64,000 nucleotides of DNA from the NCBI GenBank assembly GCA_020466095.1, contig CM035807.1, positions 46,660,935-46,724,934 on the forward strand, read 5' to 3'. Source of the stretch: Chlorops oryzae (lineage: Eukaryota; Arthropoda; Insecta; Diptera; Chloropidae). Below the pieces are notes generated by a model. That model saw only the letters and a program-made list of their open reading frames with translations. It searched no databases and was not told the DNA's origin. The translations under genes were made by a program, and so were the position numbers. Shown here one piece after another: positions 53,431 to 62,800 of this stretch. Position 1 is the first letter of the stretch, and each line of letters opens with the position of its first letter.

Positions 53431-54404
53431 TACCGTACAAATAAAAATTGCAGATTGAAATTCCTTGTCGACACTGGAGCTAATAAAAATCACACCAGTC
53501 CCTCCGTAGCAGAAAATCCTATTGCAGTTGAAAACCCTTTCGCGGTGAATTCGGCTGCAGATAAGACAAAAATAAACGAAAAAGTTTCCGGAACATTTTT
53601 TGATTTTGTTGATCGAAGTATAGAGACCAGGTTTTTTGCACTCCCAGGCCTTGAGTCCTTTGACCGGATAAAAGGTGATGGCACGCTTCGCGAGGTTAAG
53701 GCCGTTCTCGAGAGAGATCTCAATCTCCCTACATTCAAACCCGATATAGTTATACCCCTGAAACAAAAGTTAGCGCTAGAAGTAAACAAGATAAAGATTC
53801 CCAGTTTAGATATTTCAAAAATGACTGAAAATGATCTACAGTCATTATTAGAAAACTATAATGATTTTTTTGGACCACTCGACGGAAGTTCAGTTGTGGA
53901 TACGAGAGGTCGAGCCGAAATTAAAATTAGCACGCGAGCCAATTTAAACGAAAAGCTACGCTTACCCGGCCAACATGCGTGAGGAAGTTGACAGGGAAAT
54001 TGCCGAGCTTCTTCGAGAAAATGTTATCCAAAAATCCGATATCCCCTACAATTCACCAATATGGGTGGTACCTAAGAAAGCGAAACCAAATGGAGAAAAA
54101 CAATACCGAATGGTGGCCGATTTTAAGCGTCTGAACGCAGTAACGGTTCTCGACACGTATCCCATTCCGGACATTAACAGTACATTAGCTAGTCTTGGCC
54201 AGGAAAAATATTTCACAACTTTGGACCTTACGTGCGGATTTCACCAAATTCTTATGTTTATATTGATGACATCATTATTTTCAGCAAGAGTGAAGATCAA
54301 CATCTCAAAGACGTAGAAACGATTTTCTCCAAACTCTCATCTTCGGGCCTGAAGGTTAATTTAAAAAAAAACCCAGTTTTTTAAGAACAGCGCGGAATTC
54401 CTTG
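53431..54404 (+). pseudogene. gypsy-clade pol: protease and start of reverse transcriptase
   Basis: The frame from 53455 begins LKFLVDTGANKNHTSPSVAE (protease active site DTGA). It continues through FFALPGLESFDRIKGD and EVKAVLERDLNLP to the pre-RT linker (LLENYNDFFGPL). From 53975 it reads REEVDREIAELLRENVIQKS, YNSPIWVVPKKAKPNGEKQY and FTTLDLTCGFHQI. A deletion with frame change then removes the central palm. The catalytic YIDD region (IYIDD-like, then FSKSEDQHLKDVETIFSKLS) is retained in another frame at about 54255-54360. The element is cut off at 54404 by the LTR of the tandem element, so RNase H, integrase and its 3' LTR are absent. Confidence 0.85.
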
Positions 54405-55010
54405 TATTATGAGTCAAACAGCAGAGCAGCTCATCTTGTAACTTACGCAATACCGCTAGCGACAGCAGACGGCCAAACCCGCAAGCTGGCATTTCGCACC
54501 ACCGCACAAGCGTGCCAAGTACAACGTTGCGTCATAGGTGACTGACGCAGAATCACCGAATATGCTGAATCGGATATTGGTCATGGCACAAAACGACCAA
54601 GATACCCGGAAGTACATCTGCACAGGTCAGCATGTGTCAGCAGGCCCATGACACCGTTCCCGAAGAACACACCAGCGTCTGCAGAGCGCAGACCTAGGTT
54701 AAGAATAATTAGTATATAAGCTGTGCATTTTAATACTAATATGCCTGCCACGCGTAGATCGAAATTGAGCAATTTCAAAAAATTTCAGAACAAATTTGAC
54801 ATTTGAAATTGAGGCAATTTAAATTTTGTTCTGAAATTGAGCAATTTCGATCTACGTGTGGCAGGCATATAAGATATAGTTGCTTACAGTTGCGAGTAGT
54901 CTTCACAGGCGATTAATAAATAATTATAAATTATAAAAAACTAAAGAGCGTTTCCTTTAGAAAATTCGGTCCGATAGGCAAGTGAAGGATTCCGGAAAAT
55001 CCTCACAACA
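54405..55010 (+). mobile_element. LTR 1 of the tandem double-protease element (606 bp)
   Basis: Almost identical to 59566-60171 and offset by exactly 5161 bp; ends CCTCACAACA. The first bases are TATTATGAGTC instead of TGTTATGAGTC. It contains AGTATATAAG (TATA-like, about 54712), an AATAAATAA near 54917 and a palindromic MITE. It has inserted in, or been joined to, gypsy pol. Confidence 0.9.
54742..54867. mobile_element. palindromic TA-flanked MITE inside LTR 1
   Basis: TGCCTGCCACGCGTAGATCG at the left and CGATCTACGTGTGGCAGGCA at the right are inverses with one mismatch, continuing through AAATTGAGCAATTTCA. TA lies on both sides. The same MITE is at 59903-60028, so it was in the LTR before the two LTRs were copied. 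Confidence 0.8.
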
Positions 55011-55014
55011 TTAT

Positions 55015-55026
55015 TGGCGCAGCCGG
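55015..55026 (+). promoter_or_regulatory. primer-binding site of the tandem element, copy 1
   Basis: TGGCGCAGCCGG lies 4 bp after LTR 1, the position of a tRNA primer site. Confidence 0.75.
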
Positions 55027-55060
55027 TTTTTACAACTACTCAAAATAGTTAACGTCCTAC

Positions 55061-55450
55061 GTGTACAACATCGCGTCCGCGAAGTATGGCACTTTTAGGG
55101 ACATTAAAAAGACTAATAGTCCTTGGTGTTCAATAAAATTCTTCCGCAAGAATAAGCCTTGTTGCACTATTGAATGTTACTATCTGTTGGATGTGTGTTC
55201 AGGGACTGCTAACAGAGCCCGGGAATTGTGTTCAGGCACCGAGGGTATTGCTTTATTTATAGAGCACATGGTTTTCGCTGTTTGGAGAATAAAGAATACT
55301 TGGCGAATTAATCTTTTAATGGACTTTGATGTTTCTGGTTTATCGAGTAAAACGTACTTTTCGTCGCGAAAAAGTAATCCGCGAAAATTTATCCGCGAAA
55401 CAAACTTTTTATTCATCAAAGCCGCCGTATTGGGTTTAGAATTCTACTAG
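55061..55450 (+). CDS. unrecognised 129-codon leader ORF, copy 1
   Basis: Open frame just downstream of the primer-binding site, conserved in copy 2 with a single residue difference (D/G at about residue 88). It has hydrophobic and Cys-containing segments (NKPCCTIECYYLLDVCSG). I recognise no domain, and its conservation is no more than that of the surrounding non-coding DNA, so it may be a leader sequence and not a gene. A GGTGAGTTT splice-donor-like site follows near 55539. Confidence 0.3.
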   Translation: MYNIASAKYGTFRDIKKTNSPWCSIKFFRKNKPCCTIECYYLLDVCSGTANRARELCSGTEGIALFIEHMVFAVWRIKNTWRINLLMDFDVSGLSSKTYFSSRKSNPRKFIRETNFLFIKAAVLGLEFY

Positions 55451-55957
55451 CACAGGCATGATGGAGCTGAAGGCTGAAGAAAACTCAGAGCAACCAGAAA
55501 AAAGGGTAGATATAACATCAGATACGCAAAGAAAATATGGTGAGTTTAAAAACAAAACAAACAAATGTTAGCGATGAGTTTTAATGTTTTGGTTAGATGC
55601 ACTTGGATATTGTATATTCACGTCCGAAAATCACAATAATAATTGCTCAGCTGTTTACACATATTTCCGAAACAATGAGGAACTTAAAAAACAAACGGCA
55701 TAAATTTAAAAAACGCTTTTGCAATCACAGTCAAAATGTAGTTCGAAGCGAAAAGCCACTTTTCATATCAATATCAGCACTAATTTAAATATTTTCAAGT
55801 CGAACTAATAAAAAAGAAAAGCCATTCCTTAAGAATGTAAACAGGGTTAAGATCTTCTTTGAAGATTTAGATAGGCCCGGGATATATAATAGAGTAAAAA
55901 ATATACAAAGTAAAAAAGAAAATTTGTTGAAAATTAAGAAAAATTTTCGAATCGAAG

Positions 55958-56881
55958 ATGATTAACTTAGAGTTTGTAAATAAATTAAAGAATATTGAGA
56001 GTAAAAAAGAAAATTTATTGAAGTTCAGGCAAAGTAGGAACTTGCATGAAGAGAAAAGGGCTTACGAGTATAAGCCTCTTTCAAAAAGAGATGGAAAAGT
56101 TCATCTAATAACTTATTTTCATTCCCAAAATACTGAATTATTAAATGAGAAAAATGAAGAAAGACAAGACATTCAAGATGATGAATGCAGTAAAGACGAA
56201 GATGAAACCAGCGTCTTTGAATTTTTATGGGTTTCCATGATAAATTTATTTAATATCTTTATTAAACAGATAGCCGTTTGGTTCAAGCGGTTCCACGAAT
56301 GTAACAGAAGACAAGAAGTAGTAATCAGACTTCGAAAACTAAATGATCTTGAGACAATGCTCAATACAAACGAATCAGATTCAATGTCATACGACGCATT
56401 AAGTCCGTTAGTTGACACTAGAGGTGATACAGAATTTATTTTAGAAAGAAAAACCATGGAATTACATTTAAATAGAAAATCGAGTAAGTCAGAGTCAATT
56501 AAGAAGAAAAGGCTGCTCAAAGACCCAAAACAAAAGCACTTTGACAGTTCAACAAATTCTTTAACCATAGATGACGGATGTCGATCAGATGATGCATTTA
56601 TAGAATTTCCGTGTGGACAAGCTAAAAATTATAAATTAACTCTGCTTATCGATACAGGGGCAGACACTAGTTTGCTCAAATCGGAAGTCTTAAAAGAAGA
56701 AGTTGAAGTTGACAGGTCAGAGGTTAAGCAATTAGGGGGAGCATTTGGTGGTAGTATTAGTACAGATGGAGCTGTAAGGATATCTTACCAAGATAACAAA
56801 GCATTATATTTTAATATGCACGTTCTTCCATTTGGTATCAAAATACCAGCAGACGGACTTTCGGGTAGAGATGAACTGTGA
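55958..56881 (+). pseudogene. protein with retroviral-type protease domain (unit 1), copy 1
   Basis: About 307 codons. The N-terminal half is charged, with no zinc knuckle and no clear Gag motif, and contains one hydrophobic stretch (FLWVSMINLFNIFIKQIAVW, about residues 89-108). From about residue 208 comes DDAFIEFPCGQA, then LLIDTGADTSLLKSEVL with the aspartic-protease DTGA, then GGAFGG and GLSGRDEL, a G-R-D exit motif usual at the end of these proteases. A TGA at 56879 ends the frame where copy 2 has TGG and continues 37 more codons, so this copy is truncated. No reverse transcriptase follows. Confidence 0.7.
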
Positions 56882-57041
56882 ACCCGTTCGGTTACGAATG
56901 GAGTAAATAAGACGATTTTTTTTTGCAAACAGCCAGGAAATCGCAAGATTACCACTTTGTTCAGAGCAAGCGATTAGAAGGATATGCGTAGTTGAGTCAA
57001 TAACTATAAACGCTAGAGCTTCAAAAGTCATTGAAATAACA

Positions 57042-57625
57042 TTGCAGAAGAACTTAATAAAGGACAAGCTTGACGTTAGTGCAGCAGAGAATGGAATTAC
57101 AGATGATGTGTGGATCGAATTACCCTGCAATAAGGCTATCGATGGTAACATTGTATTTCGTTTGATTGATTCAGGAGCAGAAACGTTTTTGTTTGAAAGT
57201 ATGGCGGACGGCGCCAAGCCTATAAAATTTTTAAAGAAAGTATTAAATGAGCAGTGCAATAGGTTTACCGATAGAATTGACGGAAACCGAGTTAAATTAT
57301 TAGGACGAGGGCACAGGATTCGTACAGAAAAGACTGTAACAGTTCCAGCCTCTGAGACGAGAGTAATCCCGAACGACAACGGGCTACTCGAGCAGAAAAA
57401 ACCGTAAATATAAATATGGAAATAGGAGTCTGTAAGAATGCAAAAAAGGAGAGTGATCGGAATAAAACACATTATAGGAAACACCACATCTATAGAGTTT
57501 TTCTGAGCAACAAAATTTTTGAATGGAATGAGGTCCACCACAAAATTAGATCTTACATAAGCGCATGCAATTTTTATACTTCAATTCTAGGGAAAGTATT
57601 TGCGCACAATTTCTTTGTACCTTAG
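57042..57625 (+). pseudogene. second protease-like unit, copy 1
   Basis: The frame contains DDVWIELPCNKAIDGN, then FRLIDSGAETFLFESMADGA (aspartic-protease-type DSGA). It ends NRFTDRIDGNRVKLLGRGHR and IRTEKTVTVPASETRVIPND. The DDxxIExPC...LIDxGA arrangement repeats that of unit 1 at 56590-56670, so this looks like a second protease domain. It ends at 57407 because an A-run is one base shorter than in copy 2; the region 57416-57625 is the continuation in another frame. Related single units lie at 19126-19697 and 32380-33040. Confidence 0.6.
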
Positions 57626-59551
57626 AGTATTTTCTAAATAAAATATAAAAAAAATAAAAAATTAGCAAAAGCATATGCCTTTAAGATTCAAATAACTTTG
57701 ATTTTCAGGACAAGATTTTTTTTTTTATTTATTTGAAAGAAAATAAAAAAGAACATGAAGGTACGGGAAATAGTAAACAAAATACGAACACGAAGGGCGC
57801 ACGCAATTTCAAATGTCACACAATACATATTTTGTTACTAGCCCTTTAACGTACTAAATGAAAAAATTATAGAATAAATTCATTCTTTGCTTCAAACTGG
57901 CACTACCAGAAATTAAGCTCCACCACGCGACAATTACATATCTTAAAAATAAATAAAAAAATTAGCAATTTTCTGTTCAAGACAAAAGTGCTCGCATATC
58001 AAATCGAGCGAAGACACAATAAAAGCAAAATAATTTTTTAAAATTTCTGAACAGTAGAAGCTAGCCGCGAAGTAAATGTTGATGAGCAAACACAATTTTT
58101 TTTATATGTGCACTTGAAATTGCAAAATTGTAAAAAATAAGAAAATAATAATTGAACTCAAACAAACAAAAGACAGTCAAAAGGAAAATAGGCCAAGTTC
58201 AAAAGTAGTTATGCAAAAATTAAAAACTGTCAAGTTCAATTTGAACAGCCGAAATACAGGCAGGGACACGAGAATAGTTGAAGCACAGGTAGGGAATAAT
58301 TTCATGTTTTCTTTTTCTTTTCAGGAAGACCAATGAAGTTTAACGATGGATACCAGACGTAAAATTTCTCTTCTAAATTTGGAAACTCAATTGAAAGTGT
58401 TGAAATTCCTCATTTCAATTTAGATTCCAAACTAAGAAGAGGGGAAGAGTGACTGGTAAGAAATAAAATGGGGAAAAAAAATTAAAAAGAGAAAACTTGG
58501 AGATATACAAATTAAAAAAAAAAGAAAATAAAAATAAATTGAATTGTTACATTTCACTTCACATAAAAAAAAAATCAAAAATGGTAATTTACCACTTTTT
58601 GCTTTTCAGATTAAAAATAAAAAGAAAAGAAAAGCGAATTTAGAATAAATAATCATTCAAAATAGTAAAAAAAAAAAAAAAAAATATTGAATGGAAAAAT
58701 ATTTTGAGGAAAAATATAAAGAGAAGCTCCAAATGTTCGAAATTATGAAATTTAAGTAGATCATACTAAAATTAAAAATTTAAATTGCAATCAAAGACTC
58801 AAATTTAACATAGTAGTTTAAGACAAACGAAAAAACTAGGTTAAAACTGAATAACTTAAATAAAACTAACAATAAACTCCATAATTATCTAGGTTACTAA
58901 ACTAGACTAGTTTTTGTATTTTTGTAAATTACAGGTGGGAGATAGCAAAGAAAAAAAACAAACAAAAAAAAATAATAAATAAAAAAAAAGATGAGAATTC
59001 CACAATTAAAATATATATATATACACAAAAAAAAGATTAAAAAGAACTAGTATGAGGAAAAAAAAAAATTATAAGTAAAAATATACACCCAAACTGTCTC
59101 ATACGAATCTATGGTACCTAGAATGACACAGGAGATGACATCGTTGGGGGGCTGACCATGCTGATGGATGCACGCAACAGCACAATGCAACCACAAGCAT
59201 ATATGGCGTAAGGTCGTCATCTAGCAGAAGCAGAGAACCAACAACAAGAAAACGTCAAAATCATGTTAAATTTTGGGACCAAATCAACAAGTTTTTCCTG
59301 TCGCCAATCCTCTTATAACCGATGGCTCGAAATACAAAAACGGCTCCACTGCATATAACATAGTTTTTAAATCTACCCGCTGGGTTTGAACCACGAACCT
59401 CTCGATTTCTGGTCGTCTGCTTACCCATTACGCTTCGTCGCCGAAAAAAAAAAATACAAAGATAGTTCCTGAGGCAATCCCTTTTGAGCAATGACCAACA
59501 TTCCCTTACCTTCCACCGTTAATTTGAATGCCAAAACGTGGCATCGTCTTC
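57626..59551. other. A-rich non-coding 3' part of the tandem element, copy 1
   Basis: About 1.9 kb of A-rich sequence without recognisable coding motifs where reverse transcriptase and integrase would be expected. Matches copy 2 closely as far as the window allows. It ends with a tRNA-like module and the polypurine tract. Confidence 0.6.
59370..59443 (-). repeat. tRNA-like module upstream of the polypurine tract
   Basis: Inverted, it reads GACGAAGCGTAATGGGTAAG (A-box-like), then GTGGTTCAAACCCAGCGG (B-box-like) about 40 bp later. It probably represents a SINE or tRNA fragment captured by the LTR element. Confidence 0.5.
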
Positions 59552-59565
59552 AAAGGGGGGAGGGA
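59552..59565 (+). promoter_or_regulatory. polypurine tract before LTR 2
   Basis: AAAGGGGGGAGGGA directly precedes the TGTTATGAGTC of LTR 2. Confidence 0.85.
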
Positions 59566-60171
59566 TGTTATGAGTCAAACAGCAGAGCAGCTCATCTTGT
59601 AACTTACGCAATACCGCTAGCGACAGCAGACGGCCAAACCCGCAAGCTGGCATTTCGCACCACCGCACAAGCGTGCCAAGTACAACGTTGCGTCATAGGT
59701 GACTGACGCAGAATCACCGAATATGCTGAATCGGATATTGGTCATGGCACAAAACGACCAAGATACCCGGAAGTACATCTGCACAGGTCAGCATGTGTCA
59801 GCAGGCCCATGACACCGTTCCCGAAGAACACACCAGCGTCTGCAGAGCGCAGACCTAGGTTAAGAATAATTAGTATATAAGCTGTGCATTTTAATACTAA
59901 TATGCCTGCCACGCGTAGATCGAAATTGAGCAATTTCAAAAAATTTCAGAACAAATTTGACATTTGAAATTGAGGCAATTTAAATTTTGTTCTGAAATTG
60001 AGCAATTTCGATCTACGTGTGGCAGGCATATAAGATATAGTTGCTTACAGTTGCGAGTAGTCTTCACAGGCGATTAATAAATAATTATAAATTATAAAAA
60101 ACTAAAGAGCGTTTCCTTTAGAAAATTCGGTCCGATAGGCAAGTGAAGGATTCCGGAAAATCCTCACAACA
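59566..60171 (+). mobile_element. LTR 2 of the tandem element (shared central LTR)
   Basis: Begins TGTTATGAGTC and ends CCTCACAACA. It is the 3' LTR for the copy at left and the 5' LTR for the copy at right. It carries the same TA-flanked palindromic MITE at 59903-60028. Confidence 0.9.
59903..60028. mobile_element. palindromic TA-flanked MITE inside LTR 2
   Basis: Same sequence and position as at 54742-54867. Confidence 0.8.
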
Positions 60172-60175
60172 TTAT

Positions 60176-60187
60176 TGGCGCAGCCGG
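60176..60187 (+). promoter_or_regulatory. primer-binding site of the tandem element, copy 2
   Basis: TGGCGCAGCCGG, 4 bp after LTR 2. Confidence 0.75.
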
Positions 60188-60221
60188 TTTTTACAACTAC
60201 TCAAAATAGTTAACGTCCTAC

Positions 60222-60611
60222 GTGTACAACATCGCGTCCGCGAAGTATGGCACTTTTAGGGACATTAAAAAGACTAATAGTCCTTGGTGTTCAATAAAAT
60301 TCTTCCGCAAGAATAAGCCTTGTTGCACTATTGAATGTTACTATCTGTTGGATGTGTGTTCAGGGACTGCTAACAGAGCCCGGGAATTGTGTTCAGGCAC
60401 CGAGGGTATTGCTTTATTTATAGAGCACATGGTTTTCGCTGTTTGGAGAATAAAGAATACTTGGCGAATTAATCTTTTAATGGACTTTGGTGTTTCTGGT
60501 TTATCGAGTAAAACGTACTTTTCGTCGCGAAAAAGTAATCCGCGAAAATTTATCCGCGAAACAAACTTTTTATTCATCAAAGCCGCCGTATTGGGTTTAG
60601 AATTCTACTAG
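60222..60611 (+). CDS. unrecognised 129-codon leader ORF, copy 2
   Basis: Same frame and length as at 55061-55450, with one residue changed. Function unknown; possibly only an open stretch of leader. Confidence 0.3.
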   Translation: MYNIASAKYGTFRDIKKTNSPWCSIKFFRKNKPCCTIECYYLLDVCSGTANRARELCSGTEGIALFIEHMVFAVWRIKNTWRINLLMDFGVSGLSSKTYFSSRKSNPRKFIRETNFLFIKAAVLGLEFY

Positions 60612-61118
60612 CACAGGCATGATGGAGCTGAAGGCTGAAGAAAACTCAGAGCACGCAGAAAAAAGGGTAGATATAACATCAGATACGCAAAGAAAATATG
60701 GTGAGTTTAAAAACAAAACAAACAAATGTTAGCGATGAGTTTTAATGTTTTGGTTAGATGCACTTGGATATTGTATATTCACGTCCGAAAATCACAATAA
60801 TAATTGCTCAGTTGTTTACACATATTTCCGAAACAATGAGGAACTTAAAAAATAAACGGCATAAATTTAAAAAACGCTTTTGCAATCACAGTCAAAATGT
60901 AGTTCGAAGCTAAAAGCCACTTTTCATATCAATATCAGCACTAATTTAAATATTTTCAAGTCGAACTAATAAAAAAAAAAAGCCATTCCTTAAGAATGTA
61001 AACAGGTTTAAGATCTTCTTTGAAGATTTAGATAGGCCCGGGATATATAATAGAGTAAAAAATATAGAAAGTAAAAAAGAAAATTTGTTGAAAATTAAGA
61101 AAAATTTTCGAATCGAAG

Positions 61119-62153
61119 ATGATTAACTTAGAGTTTGTAAATAAATTAAAGAATATTGAGAGTAAAAAAGAAAATTTATTGAAGTTCAGGCAAAGTAGGA
61201 ACTTGCATGAAGAGAAAAGGGCTTACGAGTATAAGCCTCTATCAAAAAGAGATGAAAAAGTTCATCTAATAACTTATTTTCATTCCCAAAATACTGAATT
61301 ATTAAATGAGAAAAATGAAGAAAGACAAGACATTCAAGATGATGAATGCAGTAAAGACGAAGATGAAACCAGCGTCTTTGAATTTTTATGGGTTTCCATG
61401 ATAAATTTATTTAATATCTTTATTAAACAGATAGCCGTTTGGTTCAATCGGTTCCACGAATGTAACAGAAGACAAGAAGTAGTAATCAGACTTCGAAAAC
61501 TAAATGATCTTGAGACAATGCTCAATACAAACGAATCAGATTCAATGTCATACGACGCATTAAGTCCGTTAGTTGACACTAGAGGTGATACAGAATTTAT
61601 TTTAGAAAGAAAAACCATGGAATTACATTTAAATAGAAAATCGAGTAAGTCAGAGTCAATTAAGAAGAAAAGGCTGCTCAAAGACCCAAAACAAAAGCAC
61701 TTTGACAGTTCAACAAATTCTTTAACCATAGATGACGGATGTCGATCAGATGATGCATTTATAGAATTTCCGTGTGGACAAGCTAAAAATTATAAATTAA
61801 CTCTGCTTATCGATACAGGGGCAGACACTAGTTTGCTCAAATCGGAAGTCTTAAAAGAAGAAGTTGAAGTTGACAGGTCAGAGGTTAAGCAATTAGGGGG
61901 AGCATTTGGTGGTAGTATTAGTACAGAGGGAGCTGTAAGGATATCTTACCAAGATAACAAAGCATTAAGTATTAATATGCACGTTCTTCCATTTGGTATC
62001 AAAATACCAGCAGACGGACTTTCGGGTAGAGATGAACTGTGGACCCGTTCGGTTACGAATGGAGTAAATAAGACGATTTCTTTTTTGCAAACAGCAAGGA
62101 AATCGCAAGATTACCACTTTGTTCAGAGCAAGCGATTAGAAGGATATGCGTAG
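61119..62153 (+). CDS. protein with retroviral-type protease domain (unit 1), copy 2
   Basis: 344 codons, the longer and apparently less damaged version of the frame at 55958. It has the same charged N-terminal half with one hydrophobic segment, DDAFIEFPCGQA, LLIDTGADTSLL (active-site DTGA) and GLSGRDELWTRSVTNGV, then runs on to SKRLEGYA. The first 300 residues differ from copy 1 at only a few positions. The next coding unit (second protease) is in another frame. It could still encode a protease precursor; there is no zinc knuckle or reverse transcriptase. Confidence 0.65.
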   Translation: MINLEFVNKLKNIESKKENLLKFRQSRNLHEEKRAYEYKPLSKRDEKVHLITYFHSQNTELLNEKNEERQDIQDDECSKDEDETSVFEFLWVSMINLFNIFIKQIAVWFNRFHECNRRQEVVIRLRKLNDLETMLNTNESDSMSYDALSPLVDTRGDTEFILERKTMELHLNRKSSKSESIKKKRLLKDPKQKHFDSSTNSLTIDDGCRSDDAFIEFPCGQAKNYKLTLLIDTGADTSLLKSEVLKEEVEVDRSEVKQLGGAFGGSISTEGAVRISYQDNKALSINMHVLPFGIKIPADGLSGRDELWTRSVTNGVNKTISFLQTARKSQDYHFVQSKRLEGYA

Positions 62154-62202
62154 TTGAGTCAATAACTATAAACGCTAGAGCTTCAAAAGTCATTGAAATA
62201 AC

Positions 62203-62800
62203 ATTGCAGAAGAACTTAATAAAGGACAAGCTTGACGTTAGTGCAGCAGAGAATGCAATTACAGATGATATGTGGATCGAATAACCCTGCAATAAGGCTA
62301 TCGATGGTAACATTGTATTTCGTTTGATTGATTCAGGAGCAGAAACGTTTTTGTTTGAAGGTATGGCGGATGGCGCCAAGCCTATAAAATTTTTAAAGAA
62401 AGTATTAAATGAGCAGTGCAATAGGTTTACCGATAGAATTGACGGAAACCGAGTTAAATTATTAGGACGAGGGCACAGGATTCGTACAGAAAAGACTGTA
62501 ACAGTTTCAGCCTCTGAGACGAGAGTAATCCCGAACGACAACGGGCTACTCGAGCAGAAAAAAACCGTAAATATAAATATGGAAATAGGAGTCTGTAAGA
62601 ATGCAAAAAAGAAGAGTGATGGGAATAAAACACATTATAGGAAACACGACATCTATAGAGATTTTCTGAGCAACAAAATTTTTGAATGGAATGAGGTCCA
62701 CCACAAAATTAGATCTTACATAAGCGCATGCAATTTTTATACTTCAATTCTAGGGAAAGTATTTGCGCACAATTTCTTTGTGCCTTGGAGTATTTTCTAA
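62203..62800 (+). pseudogene. second protease-like unit, copy 2
   Basis: The same unit as at 57042, with FRLIDSGAETFLF retained (DSGA in MIDSGAETFLFEGMADGA), NRFTDRIDGNRVKLL and TEKTVTVSASETRVIP. Here an upstream TAA (about 62282, where copy 1 has TTA) cuts the front of the domain, while the 3' part stays open 70 codons further than in copy 1 (to 62800, ending FFVPWSIF). The two copies thus carry complementary lesions. Confidence 0.6.
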
